NCBI RefSeq assembly: GCF_000317515.1
Contig: NC_019738.1
Span: 4,304,001-4,368,000 of the forward strand
Direction: 5' to 3'
Source of the DNA: Allocoleopsis franciscana PCC 7113
Lineage (GTDB): Bacteria > Cyanobacteriota > Cyanobacteriia > Cyanobacteriales > Coleofasciculaceae
Length of the DNA stretch: 64,000 nucleotides
Shown: positions 36,994 to 46,298 of the stretch, one piece after another
Layout: the number at the start of each line of letters is the position of its first letter
Numbering within the stretch: the first letter of the stretch is position 1
The notes under the pieces: model-generated
Database searches by the model: none
What the model saw: only the letters and a program-made list of their open reading frames with translations
Told to the model about the DNA's origin: nothing
Translations under genes and position numbers: made by a program

Positions 36994-38088
<1,095 letters not shown>

Positions 38089-38972
38089 GAGTATCCGAAA
38101 AAAGGCTATTAGTAGTAAAGTAATCTGCTATTTCTTCTTAGCCCCCCTTATCAAGCCGGAGCTTTAGTGAGGAGGTTGGGGGGATCGGACAGGTTGCGTC
38201 AATCTCGGCGGAGTCCCCCTAGGGCGTGTTTTCAAACCTCTCGTTAGGATGAACTCATCTTAGAAGATCCCCCTCGCATCTCCTCATCCTCACTAAAGTC
38301 CTCACTAAAGCTCCGGCGGTCGCTCCGGCTTAAAAGGGGACTTTGAGTTTCTTTCCGTCCCTTTCTCAAGGGGGGAACCAAAAATGAAATCTTTTCAATG
38401 AGTAGGGTTTCCTGGTTGCACTTTAGGAAATATCTGATTGAACAATTGATTGACACTGTTTCTAGTCTGAATACTGGCTCTACTCATCGGTTGGGGAAGC
38501 ACGCGATCGCCAAAGGAAATAAATAGCACAGCTAGGATGAGGATATGTGTAAGATTAACCTTAATACGCATAAGTAATTCAGGGTTAGTGTGTTGCAGGC
38601 TTAATCCTATTTTTCTCCTCATCCGACTAAAATTACTGTCTTTTTAATGGGCTTAATTAAGTCTTCATCACATCATGAAGCTTTATTCTCTTCGTGCTAT
38701 TTATTCCCCAATCAGTGACTGAGCTTATAGACAGTAGATTTACTTTGCGCTAAATAAAGCGGTTCTCGGTTGGATGCGGTAAACTCTGACCTCTCTCCAA
38801 ACTCCTCACTAAAGCTCCGGTCTCCTTCAAGGAGAGAGGCTTTGAATTCTTACCCCCCTTCCAGCTAAAAATAGTCTTCCTTTCCCCTCCCCTTTAAGGG
38901 GAGGGCTAGGGAGAGGTGGGAAGGGGTTGGGGGTTAGGTTATTCGCTCTGTACTTCACGCCTCTGAGAAACG
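38089..38972. repeat. Repeat-rich spacer between ilvC and the amidase gene
   Basis: An 884-base spacer dominated by interspersed repeats. The phrase ccggagctttagtgagga (or its complement) occurs at 38153-38175, 38299-38316 and 38802-38820, often beside aggggggct-type runs. A minus-strand frame at 38395-38571 (from an internal Met) begins with a hydrophobic segment MRIKVNLTHILILAVLFISF and could encode a small secreted peptide, but support is weak. No strong gene is seen. Confidence 0.6.
38395..38571 (-). CDS. Possible small signal-peptide-bearing protein
   Basis: A 58-codon frame read from an internal ATG on the minus strand. It opens with a positively charged start and a hydrophobic core (RIKVNLTHILILAVLFISF), then a short Gln/Asn-rich tail (SRASIQTRNSVNQLFNQIF). 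This resembles a small exported peptide. There is no homologue I recognise, no clear ribosome-binding site, and repeats surround it, so it may be fortuitous. Confidence 0.25.
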   Translation of the reverse strand: MRIKVNLTHILILAVLFISFGDRVLPQPMSRASIQTRNSVNQLFNQIFPKVQPGNPTH

Positions 38973-40376
38973 CTATAAAGCCGGACGGTGCTGACTCCAA
39001 GGCTTAGCAGCTTCTATCTGGGCGGCTAAGGAAATCAGCGTTGTTTCAGCAGCAGGGCGTCCTACTAATTGAACGCCAACGGGTAACCCTGTAGAATTAT
39101 CGAACCCAGTCGGAAGTGCGATTGCAGGTAATCCACTCGCATTAACGGGTGGACAGGGCGCAATCCAACCCGTAATTTTCTCCAACGTCTCTTCAGGACT
39201 CAAATTCGCCCACTCGCCCACCCGAATTTGTGGGTGCAGATAAACGGGTAGTACCAAGACATCGAAAACTTCAAAGAACGCCACAATCTGCCGCGCCACA
39301 ATTTGCATCTGGTGAACCGCTTGCAAGTACTCTCCAGCAGTACCCGACTGCTCAGCAATCCATCGATTCATCGGGCTGAGTACTTCTTTTGGAATCCGTA
39401 CAGCCGTAACGCTTGCCGACCAAACTTTCTTAAACGGTTCAATCAAACCTGTAAAATCAGGGCAGCTTTGCTCAACACGATGTCCCATTCCTTCCAGTAA
39501 TTGCACCGTTTGTTGAATGCTTTGTTGACAAATTTCTGTGGCTTCACCGATGGGTTGTACTGAGGTAGAAAACGCAATTCGCAACGGACTAGGGGCTTGA
39601 CGAGTGGCCTCTAAAAACGAGGTTTCTGGATTCGGTAACCAGTAGGGATCGCCCGTTACATAACCTGATATCACATCCAATAACGCCGCTGCATCGGCAA
39701 CCGTCCGAGCGATCGGGCCATTCGTCGCAATACCACTAAGATGATCGCCCACTGGTGCACACGAAACTCGACCCCGTGCGGGTTTAATCCCCACTAATCC
39801 ACAACAGAATGCTGGCCCCCGAATCGAACCCCCAGCATCAGAGCCTAGGGCAATCGGAGTTAAGCCGGCGGCTACCGCTGCGGCAGAACCCCCACTCGAC
39901 CCCCCGGCGGTATACTCCAGATTCCAAGGATTGCGACTGGGTGGAAATCCCGGTTGCTCAATATAAGGCAAAGAACCCAGTTCCGAAGTTGCGGTTTTGC
40001 CGAGAATCGTGAAGCCAGCGTGCTTAATTCGCGTTACCACACCATCGGTATAGGCCGCAATTTTATCCATCAGCACAGGTGACCCGTAGGTGCAGCGAAT
40101 GCCTTCGACGGCGCTGAGGTCTTTAATGGCAATCGGTACGCCAAAAAAAGGCGGTAATGCTGAAATATCCTTGGTTTGTGCTAACTGCTCCGTCTTAGCT
40201 TTCGCCTCTGTCAGAGCCATCTCTGCGGCTACCGTAAAGTAACTTCCTAGTTGAGAATCTAACCGCTGAATCCGCTCCAAGTAAACTTCAACTAACTCCA
40301 ACGGCGATACTTCACCTTGGCGGATAAGCTGAGCTTGTTCGAGAGCTGGTGTAAAGGCTAAATCAACTTTATTCAT
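38973..40376 (-). CDS. Amidase signature family protein
   Basis: A 467-residue amidase signature enzyme that hydrolyses a carboxamide or related bond. The catalytic triad Lys / cis-Ser / Ser is visible: PIAIKDLSAVEGIRCTYGS, TAGGSSGGSAAAVAAG and ALGSDAGGSIRGPA. The frame opens at 40415, but ATG 40376 is preceded by taggagaccta, a strong ribosome-binding site, and yields the natural start MNKVDLAFTPALEQAQ. It is not next to gatB or gatC; the substrate is unknown. GatA cannot be excluded but the sequence is closer to general amidases. Confidence 0.88.
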   Translation of the reverse strand: MNKVDLAFTPALEQAQLIRQGEVSPLELVEVYLERIQRLDSQLGSYFTVAAEMALTEAKAKTEQLAQTKDISALPPFFGVPIAIKDLSAVEGIRCTYGSPVLMDKIAAYTDGVVTRIKHAGFTILGKTATSELGSLPYIEQPGFPPSRNPWNLEYTAGGSSGGSAAAVAAGLTPIALGSDAGGSIRGPAFCCGLVGIKPARGRVSCAPVGDHLSGIATNGPIARTVADAAALLDVISGYVTGDPYWLPNPETSFLEATRQAPSPLRIAFSTSVQPIGEATEICQQSIQQTVQLLEGMGHRVEQSCPDFTGLIEPFKKVWSASVTAVRIPKEVLSPMNRWIAEQSGTAGEYLQAVHQMQIVARQIVAFFEVFDVLVLPVYLHPQIRVGEWANLSPEETLEKITGWIAPCPPVNASGLPAIALPTGFDNSTGLPVGVQLVGRPAAETTLISLAAQIEAAKPWSQHRPAL

Positions 40377-40499
40377 TAGGTCTCCTATGAAAATAAGGCA
40401 GAGGGCATAAGGCAAAAAGCAGAAGGAGTAAGAGAATTTTTCATCCTCGGTGGGGATGGCAGCGATTCTCTAGAAATTCACTGAAAATTGGCTCAATTA

Positions 40500-40546
40500 C
40501 TCTGCGCTCCTCTGCGCCTTCCTCAGCGACCTCTGCGTTAAAAAAA
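40500..40546 (-). repeat. AACGCAGAGG-type interspersed repeat, copy A
   Basis: On the minus strand the stretch reads ttttttaacgcagaggtcgc... and ends with gaggagcgcagag. Two further copies of the same pattern lie at 53307-53354 and 58882-58930. The element sits between the amidase and acyltransferase genes. Confidence 0.7.
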
Positions 40547-40569
40547 CATAATTTTCCCACTCAGCAGCC

Positions 40570-41511
40570 TTACCAAAAGAAGTGATTCAGAAAATAACGC
40601 AACAGCTTTAACCCGTTCGGTTCCTGATAGTCTTTAGACAAAAGCCCCATCAGCGCGTCTTGCAAAGCCTCCAACGCTGTTTTTACTTCCTGCGGTTTCG
40701 GTCGATCGCATTGAGAAAAGCGCAACGGTTCACCAAACCGAATGGTTAATTCCTTGCGAAAATAGAGGTCTTGCGTTCCAATCAGCGCTACTGGCACAAT
40801 AGGCACTCCTGCACGTAGGGCATAGATCGCAACTCCACGAGCCAACGGCAGTTGCAACTGTCCCTCAACACTTCCCAGTTTTCCCTCTGGAAAAATCATC
40901 ATCCCATCCCCACGAGCTAAAATAGCCTGAACCGCACGGTCTATCCAGCGTAGAGTATGTATATCGGCACCCGTTGGCACATCCTGTTCAATTGCCGCCG
41001 CCAAGTCAGCGAGATCGTTGCATCCTGCCTTAGCCGCTTCAATCACAGCCATCTCTTCTTTCCATCGGCGTTCCAAGGGAATGACACCTCCAGCCCACCC
41101 TAAGACTTGGCGCTTCCACCATCGGTTATACAAAGTACGAGCATCACCTGGGATGTAATAGTAGGGATGGGCTGGGACTTCAGACAGGATGAGGAATGGG
41201 TCAATATGGCTGAGATGGTTAGCGGCTAGGATGGTGGGTTCTTGGGGAATCCGTTCTGGGTGTTCAACCCGCACCCGGAAAAAAGTGTGAATGAGCGATC
41301 GCATTACCCAACGCCGCAGCCACCCACTCGCTCGGCGATCGCAACCTCCCTGTGCAATCGTTTCGATATTGTCAAAGGCGTTCTGGATACACTGACGAAC
41401 CGTGCGATCGCGTGATGCCGCTATCCCTTCCCTCACCCTTTGGATGGTTGCGGGTGTAATGGGTGGTAGGAGGTTCTGCTCCCTCTGCGTGTTGTGTAAC
41501 TGGGTACTCAT
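40570..41511 (-). CDS. 1-acyl-sn-glycerol-3-phosphate acyltransferase-like protein
   Basis: A PlsC-family protein of about 313 residues (ATG 41511; two extra codons reach 41517). It would transfer an acyl chain to a lysophospholipid-type acceptor at the membrane. The four acyltransferase blocks are visible: ILAANHLSHIDPFLIL with the NHx4D motif, the WAGGVIPLERRWKEE region, MMIFPEGKLGSVEGQLQ, and GVPIVPVALIGTQ. An N-terminal extension of about 75 residues precedes the catalytic domain. It is longer than the usual PlsC, and the middle has an insertion (NDLADLAAAIEQDVPTGADI). Which step it catalyses is not evident. Confidence 0.85.
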   Translation of the reverse strand: MSTQLHNTQREQNLLPPITPATIQRVREGIAASRDRTVRQCIQNAFDNIETIAQGGCDRRASGWLRRWVMRSLIHTFFRVRVEHPERIPQEPTILAANHLSHIDPFLILSEVPAHPYYYIPGDARTLYNRWWKRQVLGWAGGVIPLERRWKEEMAVIEAAKAGCNDLADLAAAIEQDVPTGADIHTLRWIDRAVQAILARGDGMMIFPEGKLGSVEGQLQLPLARGVAIYALRAGVPIVPVALIGTQDLYFRKELTIRFGEPLRFSQCDRPKPQEVKTALEALQDALMGLLSKDYQEPNGLKLLRYFLNHFFW

Positions 41512-41517
41512 GGTCAA

Positions 41518-42262
41518 TCCTGCCTGAGTGGGACTTGCAGGGATTCATGGGGGTAAAACCCTGTGAGAAGCTGGATTTGATAGCTAAAACTTGGCTTTCA
41601 CTGTCTCACCCTACGCTGAAGTCTACCTTGGCAGGAGATTCAATGGCGCAGTTTCAGCGTTGTCATTGTTTTACCGATGTGGGTGTCGTTCTAAAGCCTT
41701 TCAGTCACTGAGTCGGCAGTTGTTGTGTGAAAATCTTGGGTAGACAGTTCAATAATTGCCACGCGATTAAGTAAAATTAGCAAATTTATGTTAATGGAAT
41801 GCTTAATTTTGCACTTCTGGGTTGGGTTGAGATGGCTATTCAGTGTAAACTGCCACATTCCACCCCACTTTATTGACTCCCCCCTAAAAGGCTGATGGGC
41901 GTGACTTTCAAACGAAGATTTAACACACACAGTACCGTTTCTTAAAGAAGGGGGAGTGCGGGCATAGCTCCAATGTCGGTCAAACTACTGCGTACATAGA
42001 GTATCCTCTATAGATGAGAGATGGCAGAGGACAGTGGTGAGGAATGGGATAAGCGATCGGGTGAGAGCTCTACTCGCAACGCTATCACTTTCAGCATCTA
42101 CTCATCCCTACTCAATCTTCCAATCTTTGCGTTAAACCCGAAGTAACTTGGCTATACATTTGCAAGACCGATGCAGAAATACGTCTTGAGAGTTTTGCGC
42201 TCGCCCATAGCGCTCTTGTAAAATCCTAATCAATTGTTGAGAATTCGCTTTAGAAAAAGTTT
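41518..42262. other. 745-base spacer
   Basis: No gene or known RNA element is evident. The plus-strand frame at 41463-41711 mostly overlaps the acyltransferase start and is a shadow; the minus-strand frame at 41691-41930 has no recognisable motif. The region carries the acyltransferase promoter and that of the small gene at 42263. Confidence 0.4.
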
Positions 42263-42607
42263 ATGGCAGATATGTCCGGTCAAGACCCCTCGGAAATCAT
42301 AATGGCAACGGTTGATGAAGAACGAATTGGCGCAACTTTCAGCGGTACGGTCATCCTTGGTATAGATCCTGAGGGTGGGGAAGCCATTGCCTTTAGAGAC
42401 TTTTTAATTGAAGATTATAAAGGCGAACTTACCGCTTATCTGGCAACAGATGGCGATATAAAGAAAAGCATTGATTTAGGCGAACTCGATCATAAAAACC
42501 CCAATTTTAGGCTGCCAATTCCGCTGGGAACGGATACATCGCCCTACAATACAGTCGTGTTGAGCGACAAAAAAAGCCAGAAAAAAATCCTGACGATCGA
42601 TCTATAA
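42263..42607 (+). CDS. Small DM13-like protein
   Basis: A 114-residue soluble protein without signal peptide or cysteines. The pattern DFLIEDYKGELTAYLATDGDIKKSIDLGELDHKNPNF followed by a PIPLGTDTSPYNTVVL strand resembles the DM13 domain (L-YL---IDLG-LKG-NQ-Y-IP----Y-TVVIWC). It lacks the conserved Cys/Trp of typical DM13 domains implicated in electron transfer. ATG 42263 is preceded by aaaag. Neighbours give no hint. The family call is inference from pattern only. Confidence 0.5.
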   Translation: MADMSGQDPSEIIMATVDEERIGATFSGTVILGIDPEGGEAIAFRDFLIEDYKGELTAYLATDGDIKKSIDLGELDHKNPNFRLPIPLGTDTSPYNTVVLSDKKSQKKILTIDL

Positions 42608-42840
42608 AATTTGCAACTCCCTTACCTTTTGCCTTCTGCCTTCTGCCTTTTAAGACAGATGTCAGTAATATGCCAGTCAGGGACAGCGATCGCGTTTTTG
42701 ATTCGGTGAAAGTGCGATCGCCCCAAGGGGGCAGCACCAAACAGAGCGATCGCATTAGTCCCCCTGGGAAACCACGTATCAGCCAAGTTAACCACGAAAT
42801 TTCCCCAACCTTTTCCGGATACATACGATATCGCCAGTAA
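42608..42840. repeat. Heptamer run and HIP1-dense spacer
   Basis: A heptamer-type repeat (tgccttctgccttctgcctttt, around 42626-42648) is followed by three GCGATCGC-like sites within about 70 bases. This is typical cyanobacterial repeat spacer. Confidence 0.6.
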
Positions 42841-42902
42841 TAAAGAAGTGGTAGATGCACCCTGTAATGCCCCCCCGGAAAGTTTATTTTTGGGGGGTTT
42901 TT
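42831..42902 (+). ncRNA. Candidate small RNA locus A (shared motif plus terminator)
   Basis: The 20-base sequence tggtagatgcaccctgtaat (42849-42868) is found again at 51534-51553. In both places it is followed at once by a terminator-like hairpin; here cccccc (42871-42876) / gggggg (42892-42897), extendable inward by G-U and A-T pairs, with five T. The bases upstream also align partly between copies. The site is intergenic. A conserved small RNA or the 3' end of one would explain this, but no promoter was identified. Confidence 0.35.
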
Positions 42903-43075
42903 ATTTGCGCCTCCTAATAAAAAAGGCAGGCGTCTCGCCTGCCCTTCATGTCAAAATTCAATCCATCTGAATATCCGTTCTGTCAGATCTTGCCCCAAGC
43001 TTTTTACCCCTCCCCAACCCTCTGTTCACGCTTAGCTCCGGTTGGTAAGGGGAGGAGCTAAATTCCCCCCTTAAT

Positions 43076-43098
43076 AAGCCGGAGCTTTAGTGAGGAGG
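43076..43098. repeat. CCGGAGCTTTAGTGAGG interspersed repeat, fourth copy
   Basis: aagccggagctttagtgaggagg stands just downstream of the GH65 gene, close to a run of C. It matches the copies at 38153-38175, 38299-38316 and 38802-38820. Confidence 0.75.
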
Positions 43099-43123
43099 AT
43101 AGGGGGGTGGTGCCAGAGGTGAG

Positions 43124-46084
43124 TTATCTCACTTGCACATGAACAGAGCGCTCAACATGGCTCAATTTAGCCAGTAAATCTGCCCACTGTACTCCTTCCA
43201 AACTAGGCAAGACAACATGAGCCACACCAACCCGCTCAACCGGGCCAAGTCCCACTGCCAACATCCCAGCCGCCAAGGCTGCCTCCACACCGGAAGCCGC
43301 ATCTTCCACCACCACGCAATGCTCTGGTGCAAGCCCCAATTGTTCCGCCGCGTGTAAGAACAAATCCGGTGCTGGCTTAGAGCGCGTGACACTGTAGCCA
43401 TCCGAAATCGTATCGACGCGATCGCTAATTCCCAAGCGTTGAATCACTTCTTGAGCATTTTTGCTGGCTGAACCAATCCCCACTTTAATCCCCGCCGCAC
43501 GCAGTTCGTCGAGTAACTCAACTGCTCCCGGCAGTAAATCAGCCGGACTCACATCCTTGATGAATTCCAGATAGTAGCGGTTCTTGCGCTCCATCATCTC
43601 TTCGAGTTGTTCTTCTGTGCGCGATTGCCCATTCAGCATCAGAAGGAGTGAATCCCGACGTGACAAACCTCGCATTGCCTCGTTAGCCTCGCGATTAAAA
43701 GGAATACCCTCTTCATCCGCTAAGCGCTGCCAACCCCGGTAGTGGTATTCCGCTGTCTCTGTGAGTACACCATCCAGGTCAAAAATCACTCCCTGAATCT
43801 CCGGCTTGTGCTCGGCAGATTTCCCATTCGTATTGTCTTCCATCTGTCCTAATTCCTCTTTTACTTCTTCTGAACGCAGATCGAACTCGTACCACTCTCC
43901 GCGCCACTGTAACTTAAACTTCAAGCGTGTCCAGCCTTTAGGCAGATGTGGCTTAGCTTGGGGATAGGTATCATTAATACGGATACCCGCAAACCCAAAG
44001 ACCAAAGCTTGCCATACCCCACCCGCTGATGCGGCGTGAATCCCCTCTTTGGCATTGCGCCGTGTGTCTTCCAAATCCACCAAAGCGGCCTGCATGAAAC
44101 GCTCATAAGCTTCTTCCGGTTGATTCAGGTAGGAAGCTAAAGCAGCATGAATCGCTGGCCCCAGGGATGAACCATAGGTAATATCTGTGCGGGGTGCATA
44201 ATAGTCCCAATTGGCTTGCAGTGTCCGGAGATCTGAGAAGATACCAGGAGTTTCACGCAGCAAATAAAGCAGCATCAACACATCCGGCTGCTTGAGTACC
44301 TGTCGCTTGCTGGCTCCTTCGATACCTAGGATAGTCTGCATCGATTTCGTTCTGGGTTCATAATCAGCGAGGTTGATATCTTCGAGCTTGAAAAATCCCT
44401 CACACTGCTCAATGATGCCAGTTTCCGGGTCGTAGGGAATCCAGATATTACTGATAATGTCACGCCAACGCGCTTGTCGCTCTAGAGTGACTAAGAGTTT
44501 TCCTTCCAGGGTTGCGGCTTGCTCAGGATATTGCTTGTGCAGCCAATCCAGGACAACTAGCGCCTTCTCCAGATGCCATTGCACCATCCGGTTAGTGAAG
44601 GTGTTGTTACTTACGTGTTCGTGGTACTCATCCGTACCAATCACCTCACGAATCTCATAATGCTCCTGCTTGGGGTTCCACTCCACGCGGCTTCCCCAAT
44701 AAACGGCAGTGTCCAAAACGAGCTCGGCACCGTAGTCACGCATCCAAGCATCATCACCGGTTGCCTGCCAGTACTGCCAGACCGCATAGGCCACATCTGT
44801 ATTAATATGAAGTTCGCGATCGCCACACCAAATGCGTACCAATTCCTCACTGTCATCGGCGGGTGGCACCCAACGAGGAGTCACCTCATCTCCCGTCCCG
44901 GCACTTTCCCAGGCAAACATCGCCCCCTTGTAACCCGAATCTTTCGCCTTGCGCCGCGCTCCGTTCAGGGTATGGTAGCGATAGGTCAGCAAATTGCGAG
45001 CTAAATCGGGTTGGGTGAAAATCAGGAAAGGCTGGATAAAGATTTCCGTATCCCAAAAAACGTGACCGCGATAGGCAAAACCAGAAAGGGTTTTAGCTGG
45101 GATGCTCACCGTATCATCATGACGCGGTGCACTGATCAGCAACTGGAACAGGTTATAACGAATCGCGAGTTGAGCTTTGATATCCCCCTCAATCACCACA
45201 TCGCTGGATTGCCATACCTCTTCCCAAGCCGCTTCCTGAGCAGACAGCAAGGTTGCATAGTTGGGTTGTTGTTTAATCTTGTCTACCGCTGCCTGGGCAG
45301 GAGCCTTCTCTTCCCGTGAGGTAAAGACAGTTACCAGCTTCTCTAATGTCACTGTCTGTCCAGACTGAACGGGGAATGTCGCCGCCAAACTTGGATAACC
45401 CTGGCACCCACTGACGCGCACGGAGGCATTTGCATCCGATACTGTGACGCGAGTCGCCATCCCCAACTCAATACCCGTGTTTCGGGTGCGAAGATGTATC
45501 CAAGCGGCGTGAGCGCCCTCGTCTGTAGTGACATCGCCCTGGTTGAGCCATTCCCAGTGCATTACACCCTGATTGTCGGGATAACCGTTGATGCTCGCTT
45601 GAATCTCGACCTTGCCCTCAAAATTTAGGGCGGTTACCTGACAACGCAGCGCCAATACATGCTGATCGACTAAGCTGGCAAAGCGTTCGAGATGGATGTC
45701 TACCGTGTAACCCGATTCACTACGCCAGCGCACATCTCGGCTCAATACACCTCGCCGCACATCAAGTTGACGCCTATAGCTGAGAATCTCGCCCTGATCG
45801 AGGCGGAAGCGATCGCCATTGATGATGACCACCAACGGCAACCAATCCGGGCAGTTCGCCAGTTCAGTATGGACAACTGGAACATCATCGTAGACGCCGT
45901 GAATCAAGGTAGCTCCCATCGCACCTAGATAGCCTTCCTCAAAGCTGCCCCGCGTACCGAGGTAACCGTTTCCTACAGTGAAAACCGTTTCCTTATAATG
46001 CAACTGAGTCGGGTCAAACTGGGTTTCAATCACAGCCCAGTCAGTATAAGTATTATGGCAATTTTGTTCTTTGTGCTTAGTCAT
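43124..46084 (-). CDS. GH65 disaccharide phosphorylase fused to beta-phosphoglucomutase
   Basis: A 986-residue bifunctional enzyme. Residues 1 to about 745 are a GH65 phosphorylase (the family includes maltose, trehalose, kojibiose and nigerose phosphorylases). They hold an N-terminal beta-sandwich (NCHNTYTDWAVIETQFDPTQL, TVGNGYLGTRGSFEEG) and an (alpha/alpha)6 barrel with the general-acid motif VIGTDEYHEHVSNN. Residues about 760-986 are a HAD-type beta-phosphoglucomutase: FDLDGVLTETAEYHYRGW (D769, D771), the RGLSRRDSLL cap, and GIGSASKN. The phosphorylase would yield beta-glucose 1-phosphate and the mutase would convert it to glucose 6-phosphate. Linker is charged (EDNTNGKSAEHKPE). Substrate is not readable; trehalose is attractive from context. 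Confidence 0.93.
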   Translation of the reverse strand: MTKHKEQNCHNTYTDWAVIETQFDPTQLHYKETVFTVGNGYLGTRGSFEEGYLGAMGATLIHGVYDDVPVVHTELANCPDWLPLVVIINGDRFRLDQGEILSYRRQLDVRRGVLSRDVRWRSESGYTVDIHLERFASLVDQHVLALRCQVTALNFEGKVEIQASINGYPDNQGVMHWEWLNQGDVTTDEGAHAAWIHLRTRNTGIELGMATRVTVSDANASVRVSGCQGYPSLAATFPVQSGQTVTLEKLVTVFTSREEKAPAQAAVDKIKQQPNYATLLSAQEAAWEEVWQSSDVVIEGDIKAQLAIRYNLFQLLISAPRHDDTVSIPAKTLSGFAYRGHVFWDTEIFIQPFLIFTQPDLARNLLTYRYHTLNGARRKAKDSGYKGAMFAWESAGTGDEVTPRWVPPADDSEELVRIWCGDRELHINTDVAYAVWQYWQATGDDAWMRDYGAELVLDTAVYWGSRVEWNPKQEHYEIREVIGTDEYHEHVSNNTFTNRMVQWHLEKALVVLDWLHKQYPEQAATLEGKLLVTLERQARWRDIISNIWIPYDPETGIIEQCEGFFKLEDINLADYEPRTKSMQTILGIEGASKRQVLKQPDVLMLLYLLRETPGIFSDLRTLQANWDYYAPRTDITYGSSLGPAIHAALASYLNQPEEAYERFMQAALVDLEDTRRNAKEGIHAASAGGVWQALVFGFAGIRINDTYPQAKPHLPKGWTRLKFKLQWRGEWYEFDLRSEEVKEELGQMEDNTNGKSAEHKPEIQGVIFDLDGVLTETAEYHYRGWQRLADEEGIPFNREANEAMRGLSRRDSLLLMLNGQSRTEEQLEEMMERKNRYYLEFIKDVSPADLLPGAVELLDELRAAGIKVGIGSASKNAQEVIQRLGISDRVDTISDGYSVTRSKPAPDLFLHAAEQLGLAPEHCVVVEDAASGVEAALAAGMLAVGLGPVERVGVAHVVLPSLEGVQWADLLAKLSHVERSVHVQVR

Positions 46085-46298
46085 TTATCCGTTGTCCTTT
46101 GTGCTTTGCTAATTGCTGTCCTGACTTATGAGTTGACCCCTAACCTTTGAAGGTTAGATACCCGTTGCCGTACCGTGAGCAGTACACGATAGCGTACATT
46201 TTCGATTGTTTAGTTAGCCAACTTTACTTCAAGCACCCTGATTGATTTGTCATCGATTCCTCCAAAATCCAAAATCAAAACTCCAAAATTAATACCTC

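Noticed and set aside
41463-41711. 82-codon plus-strand frame near the acyltransferase start
   Set aside because: Mostly antisense to the start of the acyltransferase gene and rich in unusual residues; treated as a shadow.
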